In this document: one piece after another, positions 51,665 through 60,593 of the stretch
How the letters are laid out: each line of letters starts with the position of its first letter
How positions within the stretch are numbered: the stretch's first letter is position 1
From: Clostridium weizhouense
Lineage (GTDB): Bacteria > Bacillota > Clostridia > Clostridiales > Clostridiaceae
Length of the DNA stretch: 64,000 nt
NCBI RefSeq assembly: GCF_019431045.1
Contig: NZ_JAHXPT010000003.1
Location: 124,001-188,000 of the forward strand
Reading direction: 5' to 3'
Made by a program: the position numbers and the translations under genes
Notes under the pieces: generated by a model
Seen by the model: only the letters and a program-made list of their open reading frames with translations
The model's database searches: none
Told to the model about the DNA's origin: nothing

Positions 51665-52579
51665 ATGAACATAAAAAGAGTAAAAGGAAATACATTTTGT
51701 ATAGATACAGGAATGACAAATATTCCTTTTTACAAAATTACTGAAGAAAAAATAATTATGTTAGATTCAGGATGGATAAAAGAAAGAGAAGGTATTGAAC
51801 AAATTTTGAGTGAAAACAATTTTAAAGTGGAAAGTATATTATGTACTCATGCTCATATCGACCATATAGGTAATAATACATATTTAAAAGAAAAATACAA
51901 TTGCATTATTTCTATGCCAGCATATGAAGCGCTTGTATGTACGTCTAATGTTAATTTAAAACTTTATTATAATAGCCCAACATTATTAGAGGCAGAAAAA
52001 CATTTTGGACATATGGTCTGTGAAACTGATATTATAATTTCTAATGAAATGAATGAAATTTGTATTAATGATGTTAAATTTAAAATTATTCATACTCCAG
52101 GTCATAGTCCTGAACATATATGTATTATAACTCCTGATAATGTAGCATATTTAGGAGATGCTCTTATAAGTTATGAAGTTATGAAAAGTGCAAAAATGCC
52201 ATATGCACTTATATTAAGCGAGGATTTAAAAAGTAAAGAAAAACTTTATACTCTTAAGTGCAGTCATTACATAGTATCACATAAAGGAATATATAAACAT
52301 AATGAAGTTAAAAAACTTATAAGTGATAATATAGATTTTTATGAAAATAGAGCAGAAAGTATATATAAAATTATATATGGAAAAATGACATTTGAAGAAA
52401 TTTTTAAAACAGTAGTTAAAAAGTTTAATATTCCAGTAAGAACGCAATATAAGTATTTTATATTGGAAAGGATGCTTAAATCATATGTTGAATATTTAAA
52501 TGAAAGAGGATATTTAGAACTTAATATTGAAGATGGATTTCTTAAATACTCAAAATCTATAAAAGAAGAAGGGATCTAA
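51665..52579 (+). CDS. Metallo-beta-lactamase-fold hydrolase
   Basis: This 304-aa protein has the HxHxDH motif CTHAHIDHIGN (about residues 60-70), HTPGHSPEHICI and GDALISY, giving a full two-metal site of glyoxalase-II-like enzymes. A C-terminal helical extension (about residues 220-304) follows. The substrate is unknown. No ribosome site lies right upstream of the ATG, but a hairpin-spaced AGGAG is present. Single-gene. Confidence 0.88.
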   Translation: MNIKRVKGNTFCIDTGMTNIPFYKITEEKIIMLDSGWIKEREGIEQILSENNFKVESILCTHAHIDHIGNNTYLKEKYNCIISMPAYEALVCTSNVNLKLYYNSPTLLEAEKHFGHMVCETDIIISNEMNEICINDVKFKIIHTPGHSPEHICIITPDNVAYLGDALISYEVMKSAKMPYALILSEDLKSKEKLYTLKCSHYIVSHKGIYKHNEVKKLISDNIDFYENRAESIYKIIYGKMTFEEIFKTVVKKFNIPVRTQYKYFILERMLKSYVEYLNERGYLELNIEDGFLKYSKSIKEEGI

Positions 52580-52655
52580 AGAATATCAAATTAAAATTTT
52601 TTTATAATAGCACTTAGTTGTATATTAAATTAATAAGTAAATTATACAAAAATCA

Positions 52656-52699
52656 AAAAGTTAGTAAACAAGGTGAAATCCCCAAGTTTACTAACTTTT
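52656..52699 (-). terminator. Terminator of tRNA-Cys
   Basis: AAAAGTTAGTAAAC and GTTTACTAACTTTT form a 14-bp stem; T tract on the minus strand, just past the tRNA 3' end. Confidence 0.85.
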
Positions 52700-52703
52700 A
52701 TTA

Positions 52704-52778
<75 letters not shown>

Positions 52779-53038
52779 AGATAATTATATTCACTAATAT
52801 AATTGAATTTCTCTATATAATTATATTAGCAATTTTATTAAAAATTGTTACAAAAATATTAATAATATACATTTTTAAAATTCTTTTAATCTTAACTTTA
52901 CATTACCCAAAATAAAAAATAAAATATAGTTATAATAAATTAGATAAAATAATAAATGAAAAAATTGAATATATTTTAAAATAAAATTTATTATATATAT
53001 ATTTAAAGTTGAGTATGTTAATGTAAGGGGGGTGAATT

Positions 53039-53542
53039 ATGATTAAGAAACTTATAATAATAAATGGAACTATGGGAGTTGGAAAAACTACTGTAAGTAA
53101 AAGTTTATATAAAGCTTTGCCTAATTCAGCTTGGCTTGATGGTGATTGGTGTTGGATGATTAATCCTTTTACTGTAAATGAAGAAAATAAAGAAATGGTT
53201 ATAAAAAATATATCTTATATGTTAAATAGCTTTCTAGAAAATTCATCTATTCAATATATAGTGTTTAACTGGGTTATTGATACTGATGAAATTATGAATT
53301 TAATATTAGACAATTTGTTTACAAAATCATTTTATCTTTACAAAATCACTTTAATATGTTCTAAGAATGAACTCATAAGAAGAGTTGGTTTAGATATATT
53401 AGATGGAAAAAGGGAAAAAGATAGTCTTAATAGAAGTTTAGAAAGATTAACATTATATTCTAAAATGGATACAATTAAATTAGATACTACATTAAAAAAT
53501 ATAAATAAAATTGTAAATGAAATTAAAAGTTTAATAGAATAA
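53039..53542 (+). CDS. P-loop nucleoside/shikimate-kinase-like protein
   Basis: This 167-aa protein has a Walker A motif INGTMGVGKTTVSKSL (about residues 8-23), LDGDWCWM (like a lid or substrate loop), and FNWVIDTDE as a Walker B-like strand. The size fits small-molecule kinases of the AAA_33/zeta-toxin-like group, often seen as orphan kinases. No antitoxin is adjacent. GGGGGTGA precedes the ATG. Substrate unknown. Confidence 0.78.
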   Translation: MIKKLIIINGTMGVGKTTVSKSLYKALPNSAWLDGDWCWMINPFTVNEENKEMVIKNISYMLNSFLENSSIQYIVFNWVIDTDEIMNLILDNLFTKSFYLYKITLICSKNELIRRVGLDILDGKREKDSLNRSLERLTLYSKMDTIKLDTTLKNINKIVNEIKSLIE

Positions 53543-53587
53543 GTGTATGAAAGTGCAAATTTATATTGTACTTTTATACACTTATTT
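53541..53587. terminator. Bidirectional terminator
   Basis: AAGTGTATGAAAGTGCAA and TTGTACTTTTATACACTT form an 18-bp stem with two wobble positions between convergent genes. Confidence 0.85.
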
Positions 53588-53589
53588 AT

Positions 53590-53952
53590 TTATCTAACTT
53601 CTTTTCCAAATGGCATTAGTGATAATTTAGCAAGTTTTAAAGATTGGACAGCAAATGGTATTCCAATTATTGTAATACATAAGAAAAATGCACTTATAAG
53701 ATTAGCTATACAAAGAGCTAATCCTCCAAATATAATCCACAATATATTTAATAAAAAACTAGTAGCACTATTATCTGTTTCTACAATCTCTTTTCCAAAA
53801 GGAGCAAGCTGTAATCCAGCCATTTTAAAACATTGAAGACCAATAGGGATACCTACTATAGTTATGCACCAAACGATTCCTGTAAAAAACCATCCAATAG
53901 CATTAATAAAGCCTCCAAAAATAAACCAAATAATATTCCCTAAACAACTCAT
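53590..53952 (-). CDS. YccF-family inner membrane protein
   Basis: This 120-aa protein has two repeats of about 50 residues, each with WFIFGGFINAIGWFFTGIVW and IVGIPIGLQCFKMAGLQLAP-type sequence and then IIGIPFAVQSLKLAKLSLMP, the YccF domain duplication. It is a membrane protein of unknown function. The gene is single, with its promoter in the 460-base gap. Confidence 0.9.
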   Translation of the reverse strand: MSCLGNIIWFIFGGFINAIGWFFTGIVWCITIVGIPIGLQCFKMAGLQLAPFGKEIVETDNSATSFLLNILWIIFGGLALCIANLISAFFLCITIIGIPFAVQSLKLAKLSLMPFGKEVR

Positions 53953-54412
53953 TAATAATACCTCAAATCTATTTATATATTTTTCTAGTATATTATACTA
54001 AAATTTTATAAAAATAGTATCTTAAATTATATTATTTAAGATTAACTTAAGATAAAAAAATATCTTCCTTATTGATTAGTACAGAAAAAGTGAGTTACTG
54101 ATAGTAGTTGAAGTAAATTTAATATATTAAACGTTAATTGCAAATACGTTTAAAAATAAAAAACAACAAAATAAAATAAAATCTATAACACATATATTTA
54201 TTTTATGACATAATATTTCAAATTAATGCAAGTTTTTGTTATAATAGAATTATAATTTTAAAATTATATATTATTTAAATTTTTTACAAAATAAATAAAT
54301 ATTAAGAGAAAAACTAAAAATTATTTATAAATTATAGAAATAAAAATCGTGTAAAAATGTTATGAATGCTAACTATTGGATAAAAATTAATAATTTTAGG
54401 AGATAGAAAAAT
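53953..54412. other. Divergent intergenic region, weak inverted repeat
   Basis: About 460 AT-rich bases between yccF and the HD-GYP gene. TTAAACGT and ACGTTTAA occur near 54128-54154, a possible operator. There is no GEMM riboswitch. Confidence 0.4.
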
Positions 54413-55501
54413 ATGAGATTAGTTCCAATTGAATGTGTAAGACCAAATACAGTGCTAGGAAAAACATTATATGATATTGAAGGTAGAGTTTTATTAAAAT
54501 CAGGAGTAATATTAGGAGAAAAAGTTATTTCAAAAATAAGAGAACTTAATATTTTATCATTATATATAATTGATGAATATAGTTCAGATGAAATTGAAGA
54601 TATTATTAAACCAGAATTAAGACAAAAAGCAATTATAACTATAAAAGAAGCTTTTTCAGATATAAATAAATTTACCGTTGCAGATAAGTATTCTAAAAAA
54701 GAAGAACAATATTATGAAAATATTGGGAATATGACAGAAGATTTAATTGATGAAATATTAAATAATAAAGAAGTAACTTTATCTTTAGTAGATATAAGAA
54801 GTATGGATAATTATATTTATGCCCATTCAGTAAATGTTGCTATAATATCACTTATTCTTGGAATAAAGTTAAAACTTCCTAAAAGTAAATTAAAAGCACT
54901 TTGTATGGGGGCATTATTGCATGATATTGGAAAATCATTTATTCCAAAAGAAATTTTAAATAAAAGTGATCAATTTACATTGGAAGAAATTGAAGTTATA
55001 AAAAAACATAGTAGTTTAGGGTATAGATATTTATCTGATTCATATAATTTAAGTTCACATAGTAAAATGATAGTACTTCAACATCATGAAAGAATAGATG
55101 GAAGAGGATATCCAGATAATCTATCAAGTGATAAAATAAATGTTTTAAGCAAGATTGTAAGTATTGCAAATATATATGATTATTTATCAACAGATAGTCC
55201 TAATAAAAGAGCTATGTTTCCAAATGATGTTTTAGAATATTTAATGTCTAATGCAGGAATTATATTCGATTATGATATGGTTAATATTTTTTGTAAAATA
55301 GTGGTTCCATTTACCAAAGGTACATTGGTCAATCTTAGTAATGGTGATAAGGCAATAGTAGAAGAGAACACACCAAATCTTCCATTAAGACCAGCTATAA
55401 AAATACTAGATAGCCATGATAAAAACAGGGTAGGACTTAAAATTAATCTTTCTAATGATCCATCACTTATAATAGACGAAATATGTTACCAAATAGACTA
55501 A
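54413..55501 (+). CDS. HD-GYP domain cyclic-di-GMP phosphodiesterase-like protein
   Basis: This 362-aa cytosolic protein has an N-terminal about 110-residue region and an HD-GYP domain (about 130-280) with HSVNVA, LHDIGKSFIPKEIL, QHHERIDGRGYPDNL and IVSIANIYDYL. The HD pair and GYP motif are intact, so it should hydrolyse c-di-GMP to pGpG or GMP. GGAG precedes the ATG. It has its own terminator. A motility or sporulation switch is possible; no GGDEF gene is near. Confidence 0.92.
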   Translation: MRLVPIECVRPNTVLGKTLYDIEGRVLLKSGVILGEKVISKIRELNILSLYIIDEYSSDEIEDIIKPELRQKAIITIKEAFSDINKFTVADKYSKKEEQYYENIGNMTEDLIDEILNNKEVTLSLVDIRSMDNYIYAHSVNVAIISLILGIKLKLPKSKLKALCMGALLHDIGKSFIPKEILNKSDQFTLEEIEVIKKHSSLGYRYLSDSYNLSSHSKMIVLQHHERIDGRGYPDNLSSDKINVLSKIVSIANIYDYLSTDSPNKRAMFPNDVLEYLMSNAGIIFDYDMVNIFCKIVVPFTKGTLVNLSNGDKAIVEENTPNLPLRPAIKILDSHDKNRVGLKINLSNDPSLIIDEICYQID

Positions 55502-55520
55502 AATAATTTTATTTAAATTA

Positions 55521-55559
55521 AAAGATAACAACTATAAAAAATAGGAGTTATCTTTTTTT
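55521..55559 (+). terminator. Terminator after the HD-GYP gene
   Basis: AAAGATAAC and GTTATCTTT, with inner CTAT/ATAG, form the stem, followed by TTTT. Confidence 0.85.
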
Positions 55560-55667
55560 GTTTTATGAAAATCTACTAAAGCTATAACCATGTATTGTAA
55601 CAATATATAATTTATTAGAATATATTATATTATAACGACACAAATGATAAAAAGGAGGAAAACATTA

Positions 55668-56099
55668 ATGGGGAAAGCAATTTTAAAAGCTAATACTGGT
55701 GGAGTAGGTCCATTACCAGTATTAACAACACAATTAATAAAGGATTTACCAGTAACAAGTGTTACTATAGATACTTCAAAATTAAAAGATCCTTCAGTAC
55801 TTTTAACTTTTACTTCACAAATAAATATGACAGCAGAGCTTAATGTAAATTTAGTATTTACTGTTAAAAAATATGTAGAAAATGGATCTGAGCAAACAGT
55901 TGGAGGTTCTTGGGTATTTTCATCAATAGCAGAGGTATTTGAAGCAGAAACATTTGCATTTCAATTTTATGATATAGCTGCTAATCCAGGAAAATTCACT
56001 TATACTGTTCAAATTTCATCGAATTCATTTATAGGTGTTGCAGCAGGATTAACTATAAGTAATGCTACTTTAAGTGTTTTGGCAGTAGATCAAGATTAG
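55668..56099 (+). CDS. DUF4489 protein, short form
   Basis: This 143-aa protein starts at ATG 55668 with AAAGGAGG 9 bases before; the frame extends upstream without a ribosome site. DUF4489 features are visible: ILKANTGGVGPLPVLT, SVTIDTSKLKDPSVLL, and GGSWVFSSIAEVFEAETFAF. It looks like a beta-rich structural protein and has no signal peptide. It is almost the same as the following gene over about 135 residues. A spore-coat or surface role is inferred, not shown. A promoter upstream resembles sigma-K weakly (ACA, 16 bases, AATATATTA). Confidence 0.85.
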   Translation: MGKAILKANTGGVGPLPVLTTQLIKDLPVTSVTIDTSKLKDPSVLLTFTSQINMTAELNVNLVFTVKKYVENGSEQTVGGSWVFSSIAEVFEAETFAFQFYDIAANPGKFTYTVQISSNSFIGVAAGLTISNATLSVLAVDQD

Positions 56100-56203
56100 A
56101 TTTAAAGTAATAATTATAAGAATATTATCATTTATAATTATTATATACGATAAATATATTTATTTAATTAAAGCAAAAGATAAAAAAAGGAGGATGAACG
56201 AAT

Positions 56204-56788
56204 TTGAAACCTTTATATTGTGGAGCAAATCAAAATAGAAATGCTCAAACAAGAACGGCAGAAGAAAGAAATTTTGAAAGATATTTACAAGAAGTTTCAG
56301 CTCAAGCATGTTCTAATCAAAATGTGCAAAGAACTTGCAGAGTAAAAAGGGAAGAAAGAAATAATGTCATTTTAAAAGCTAATACTGGTGGTGTAGGCCC
56401 ATTACCAGTATTAACAACACAATTAATAAACGATTTACCAGTAGCAAGTGTTACTATAGATACTTCAAAGTTAAAAGATCCTTCGGTACTTTTAACTTTT
56501 ACTTCACAAATAAATATGACAGCAGAGCTTAATGTAAATTTAGTATTTACTGTTAAAAAATATGTGGAAAATGGTTCTGAACAATTAGTTGGAGGTTCTT
56601 GGGTATTTTCATCAATAGCAGAGATATTTGAAGCAGAAACATTTGCATTTCAATTTTATGATGGGCATGCTAATCCAGGAAAATTCACTTATACTGTCCA
56701 AGTTTCTTCAAATTCATTTGTAGGAGTTGCAGCAGGTCTTAGTATAACAAATGCTACTTTAAGTGTTTTAGCTGTAGATGAAAATTAA
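56204..56788 (+). CDS. DUF4489 protein with Cys-containing N-terminal extension
   Basis: This 194-aa protein starts at TTG after AAGGAGG. Residues 1-53 (MKPLYCGANQNRNAQTRTAE and a second Cys-rich part, CSNQNVQRTC) form an extension with four cysteines, then the same DUF4489 domain as the preceding gene. The extension could cross-link the protein by disulfides or bind another coat protein. The two genes arose by duplication. Function unknown; spore or exosporium structural role is inferred. Confidence 0.85.
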   Translation: MKPLYCGANQNRNAQTRTAEERNFERYLQEVSAQACSNQNVQRTCRVKREERNNVILKANTGGVGPLPVLTTQLINDLPVASVTIDTSKLKDPSVLLTFTSQINMTAELNVNLVFTVKKYVENGSEQLVGGSWVFSSIAEIFEAETFAFQFYDGHANPGKFTYTVQVSSNSFVGVAAGLSITNATLSVLAVDEN

Positions 56789-56818
56789 AAGTATAATATA
56801 AATTATATTATAAATGAT

Positions 56819-56874
56819 CTGCCCCAAATTTATTATTTTAGTTAAAATCAAAATATAAATAAATTTTGAGGCAG
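56819..56874. terminator. Bidirectional terminator
   Basis: CTGCCCCAAATTTATT and AATAAATTTTGAGGCAG form a long stem with mismatches between convergent genes. Confidence 0.75.
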
Positions 56875-56884
56875 TGATTTTATA

Positions 56885-57997
56885 TTAATAATGTACTCTT
56901 ATTAACCAAAATTTAATTTTTTTATTACTCCAGCCTAAATCCCAAGGAACATTATTTCTATCAGTATTATGGCAAGTGACTAAAGTATAGCCTTTTGAAT
57001 CAGCTCCAGTAACAACAGAAATATGTGTTATATCTCCTTTTTTTTCGTAAGCTACAATATCTCCTGGAAGAAGTTTGTAAGATAATTTATATACTTTTTC
57101 ATAACTTCCTCTTGCTATAACAGAAGCCCTTCCACTATTTAAAATATAATTAGTAAATTTATCTGCATTTACCCATTCTCCTGTAGCACTCCCTTTTTCA
57201 TAATTCCATGCAGAATTTTTTTTGAATTTTCCACCTTCATGTAATATTTGTGAAGCAAAATTTGCACAATCTCCTCCTTCACAATTAAAATTTTTATACT
57301 TTTTATTGTATTTAAATTCATTTTCTTCATCATTTGATAATCCACAAAATTTTTCAGCATATTGTAGTGCATTTTTTCTTTTTTCATTAATATTAGAAAA
57401 ATCTCTTCTAGGTTGTACTTTTATAAACTCTTTTATATCATCTACTTTAATATTTTCCAAATTTAGAGAATCTGCAAAAGGATCAGTATACCATTCTTTT
57501 ACTATTTTTAATTCATCATTTTTATTAACTACTTGTAAACAATGATATGTTCCTATCTTTGATGTATTAATTAAATCAGGTTGATCTGGATATATATATT
57601 GATATTCTGTACTACAGAGTATGTTAAAAGATGATAGCTTTTCTCCAACTTTAGATTTTGTAATTTTAGTTTTAGGTTTTATATTTATAAATTTAACACC
57701 TTGCTTTTCAGCCCAATTATTTATATACTTTATTTTCTTTTCTTCATATTGATAAGCCCATTGTCCAAGTTTTCCTTCAGTATTATATATATTTTTTAAA
57801 CATTCTAAATCTTGAGTTAATATTGCTTTACTTTTTATATGAAATACATTTTCTACATAATTTTTAATATCATCATCACTAATTGTATATGCTGAAACTT
57901 TTTTATAATTATAAGTATTAATACATAAACCTATTATTATAATTGTAACAATACGTATAGTTATTATTGAGGCTCTTTTTAATTTAGATATTAACAT
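56885..57997 (-). CDS. Secreted amidase-domain protein (Amidase_6)
   Basis: This 370-aa exported protein has an N-terminal signal (about residues 10-35, ending KKVSAYT), a middle region with a polar helical part, and a C-terminal amidase_6 domain (about 205-370) with YNKKYKNFNCEGGDCANFAS, the catalytic Cys in GGDCANFASQ, LLPGDIVAYE and a His in ITHISVVTG. Such NlpC/P60-like (CHAP-type fold) enzymes cleave peptidoglycan peptides. It is cotranscribed with the M15 peptidase upstream (30 bases). A wall-remodelling or sporulation/germination role is likely. Confidence 0.88.
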   Translation of the reverse strand: MLISKLKRASIITIRIVTIIIIGLCINTYNYKKVSAYTISDDDIKNYVENVFHIKSKAILTQDLECLKNIYNTEGKLGQWAYQYEEKKIKYINNWAEKQGVKFINIKPKTKITKSKVGEKLSSFNILCSTEYQYIYPDQPDLINTSKIGTYHCLQVVNKNDELKIVKEWYTDPFADSLNLENIKVDDIKEFIKVQPRRDFSNINEKRKNALQYAEKFCGLSNDEENEFKYNKKYKNFNCEGGDCANFASQILHEGGKFKKNSAWNYEKGSATGEWVNADKFTNYILNSGRASVIARGSYEKVYKLSYKLLPGDIVAYEKKGDITHISVVTGADSKGYTLVTCHNTDRNNVPWDLGWSNKKIKFWLIRVHY

Positions 57998-58027
57998 AAT
58001 TACTACCTCTTTCTAATAATTAATATT

Positions 58028-58939
58028 TTAATTTAATGTTTTTTCAATAATATCAATATAGTTTTTAGTAGTTTCTTCTTCAACAGGAGCACCTTCATAC
58101 CATTTATTATTCTTATTAAAAGCAGTAAAATATCTAGCTTTCAATATTATTTCAGGCCTATATTCAAAATGTAAAATATCAAAATGTCCCCATTTTCCAC
58201 CCCAAATAAAATTATTTTTTTCAAATGCATCAACCAATTCTTTAGGATATTCTGAAACTCTTTTTGAACCATCTTCTTGTGAACACCATTTCCAATAATC
58301 TTTTCTATCACTTTTTAAATCAATTGCTATACCATAAGAATGAGGGCTGAGTCTTCCAGTACCAGAAATAACTCTATAATTATAAGTTCCACTAGGTGGA
58401 TAAAGTATTGAAGCTATATCACCTCTATTTTTTGAAAGTGGTATAAGTTCTTTTAATACCTCTTCTAAACATGTATTAGCATTATTTTTTTTATTAAATT
58501 GATAATTTTTATATCCATATTTTAAATGAGTTAAATTTGATTCTATAGCTTTTTTAGAGTTCCCATAAACTTCTCCTAAAAGATCATACTGTCTAGCTCT
58601 TCCTGGATCAAAAGTTTTATCCATAACATTAGTATTTTTTTCAAAAGGATAATATTGTTCTAACATATCTTGAAGATCTGGATTTTCTAATTTTTGTTCA
58701 TGAGTTTTATTTAATTTATCATCGTATAAAATTTTTTTACCAGATTTCATAATTATATATACTTTATCATTATCTTTTTTTTCAACTCCTACTATATATT
58801 CTGGATAAGCTAACATAAGAGTTAAAATATCTTGTTTCATTTGTATAACATAATCCATATTATCATTTGCATTTGATTTGACAGATATGTTGAAAATAAC
58901 TAAAAAGCATATTATAAAAATATTTAGTTTTTTTATCAT
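58028..58939 (-). CDS. Secreted M15-family D,D- or L,D-peptidase
   Basis: This 303-aa protein starts best at the third in-frame ATG (58939), about 9 bases after GGTGGTG; 58957 is the longest start. A signal peptide (MIKKLNIFIICFLVIF, ending SVKSNAND) leads to an M15 domain (about residues 165-270) with SPHSYGIAIDLKS (first zinc His and Asp) and WGHFDILHFEYRPE (last His). It resembles VanY/M15D carboxypeptidases that trim peptidoglycan stems. It opens an operon with the amidase. Confidence 0.88.
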   Translation of the reverse strand: MIKKLNIFIICFLVIFNISVKSNANDNMDYVIQMKQDILTLMLAYPEYIVGVEKKDNDKVYIIMKSGKKILYDDKLNKTHEQKLENPDLQDMLEQYYPFEKNTNVMDKTFDPGRARQYDLLGEVYGNSKKAIESNLTHLKYGYKNYQFNKKNNANTCLEEVLKELIPLSKNRGDIASILYPPSGTYNYRVISGTGRLSPHSYGIAIDLKSDRKDYWKWCSQEDGSKRVSEYPKELVDAFEKNNFIWGGKWGHFDILHFEYRPEIILKARYFTAFNKNNKWYEGAPVEEETTKNYIDIIEKTLN

Positions 58940-58976
58940 TATCTTCATCACCACCATTTAAAACTATATATAAATA

Positions 58977-59005
58977 TAGTTTATCCAAATAAGCATTGAA
59001 TATGT
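58977..59005 (-). promoter_or_regulatory. Candidate sigma-F-like promoter
   Basis: On the minus strand ACATA (-35, one mismatch to GYWTA) and GGATAAACTA (-10, matches GGnnAnAnTw) are 14 bases apart and about 38 bases before the M15 start. This hints at forespore expression. The rest of 58940-59293 is AT-rich spacer with no gene. Confidence 0.35.
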
Positions 59006-59293
59006 GTTTTAGAAATAGAGACTATATATTAAATATACTAGTATTTTTTAATAATGCTATAAAAAGATATTATATATAAATTCTTATAAAAAAGTTTAAA
59101 TTACTTAAGTTACAATATATAATATTGTTATTACATATAAAGATACCTTTAAGTTTTTATTTTAAATTTATAATATCTGATATATATGTAATTATTAAAT
59201 AACAATAAGTTAAATTTATTAAATTCAAAAAATAAAGTTTAGTGAATCTATTAGATAAATTTGCTTATAAAATAAACGATAAGGTGTGGAAAA

Positions 59294-60457
59294 ATGGAAG
59301 AATTAAAAAAAGCAATTAATGAGATTGCAGAGCAAAATATTATAAAAGTAGTAATTAGCAATAAAATTAACAAAGATGTTAAATATAACAAAATAACATT
59401 TATATTAAAAGAAAACAATAAAGAACAATATTATCAAATAGAAAAATATACTGATAAGCAAGTATTTCATGAAAATATCAATATAAATATGTTTAAAAAT
59501 AAGCTTTTAGAATATGTATTTTCTAACTATAAACAACTTTCAGCTTGGGCAGATAAATATACATTTGATTTGAAAATATCTAAAAAAGGTAAAGTTCATT
59601 TAGGTAAAAAGAAGAGTGATAATGCAAAGCTTGTTAATAAAAACCATAATAAAGAAAAAAATTATATTCTTAAAGAGGGTATGCTAATTCAACCTCTTAT
59701 TGATTTAGGTGTCTTCACTAAAGAAGGTAAGGTTATTAATTCAAAATATGATAAGTATAAACAGATTAATAGATTTATAGAGATTATAGATGATGAAATC
59801 AAAAAAAATGAATATAAAGAACTTACTATATTAGATTTTGGATGTGGAAAATCATATTTAACATTTGTATTATATTATTATTTTGTAGAAATTAAAAAAA
59901 TTAATGTAAAAATGATAGGTTTAGATCTTAAATCAGATGTCATTAGAAAATGTAATGAAATAGCTAAAAGATATAATTATGCAAACTTACATTTTGAACT
60001 AGGGGATATAAATGGATTCAAATATAATAATAAAGTCGATATGGTAATAACGTTACATGCATGTGATACAGCTACAGATTATGCTTTATATAATGCAATA
60101 AAATGGAATAGTAAAATGATATTTTCAGTTCCATGTTGTCAACATGAATTTAATAGTCAAATGAAATCTGAAAAATTTTCTATACTAACAAACTATGGAA
60201 TAGTACAAGAAAGAATAGCAGCACTTATGACTGATTCAGTTCGTGCAAATCTTTTAGAATGTGCTGGATATAAAACTCAACTTCTTGAATTTATAGATAT
60301 AGCACATTCTCCTAAAAATATATTAATTAGAGCATCAAAAATGAAACTATCTAAGGATAAAAAAGAAAAATCTTTAAATGAGGTTAAAAATTTAATAAAT
60401 GAATTTAATTTTAATCCAACATTATTTAACTTATTAAAAGAAGATAATTTAATATAA
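59294..60457 (+). CDS. SAM-dependent methyltransferase (Methyltransf_32-like)
   Basis: This 387-aa protein has an N-terminal region (1-140) followed by a Rossmann methyltransferase with DFGCGKSYLTFVLYYYF (motif I), GLDLKSDVIRKCNE (motif II), LGDING and ITLHACDTATDYAL (motif IV-like). A CCQHE segment after FSVPC is typical of this family, related to RNA or protein methyltransferases. The substrate is not known. GGTG precedes the ATG. Single gene with its own terminator. Confidence 0.85.
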   Translation: MEELKKAINEIAEQNIIKVVISNKINKDVKYNKITFILKENNKEQYYQIEKYTDKQVFHENININMFKNKLLEYVFSNYKQLSAWADKYTFDLKISKKGKVHLGKKKSDNAKLVNKNHNKEKNYILKEGMLIQPLIDLGVFTKEGKVINSKYDKYKQINRFIEIIDDEIKKNEYKELTILDFGCGKSYLTFVLYYYFVEIKKINVKMIGLDLKSDVIRKCNEIAKRYNYANLHFELGDINGFKYNNKVDMVITLHACDTATDYALYNAIKWNSKMIFSVPCCQHEFNSQMKSEKFSILTNYGIVQERIAALMTDSVRANLLECAGYKTQLLEFIDIAHSPKNILIRASKMKLSKDKKEKSLNEVKNLINEFNFNPTLFNLLKEDNLI

Positions 60458-60473
60458 GATTTATGTTTTTAAT

Positions 60474-60527
60474 AAACGTCTATTCCAGATCTAAAGTTTA
60501 TCTTGAGTTAATGGGATAGACGTTTTA
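60474..60527 (+). terminator. Terminator after the methyltransferase
   Basis: AAACGTCTATTCC and GGGATAGACGTTT form a 12-13-bp stem followed by TTAT. Confidence 0.85.
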
Positions 60528-60593
60528 TATAAATACAAAAATTTTATAATACATATATTTTGCTAACAATAAAGAGAATTATAATAATATTTA

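Noticed and set aside
53039..53542. Zeta-type toxin of a toxin-antitoxin pair
   Set aside because: No antitoxin gene is adjacent, and the lone small P-loop protein fits generic nucleoside-kinase-like proteins better.
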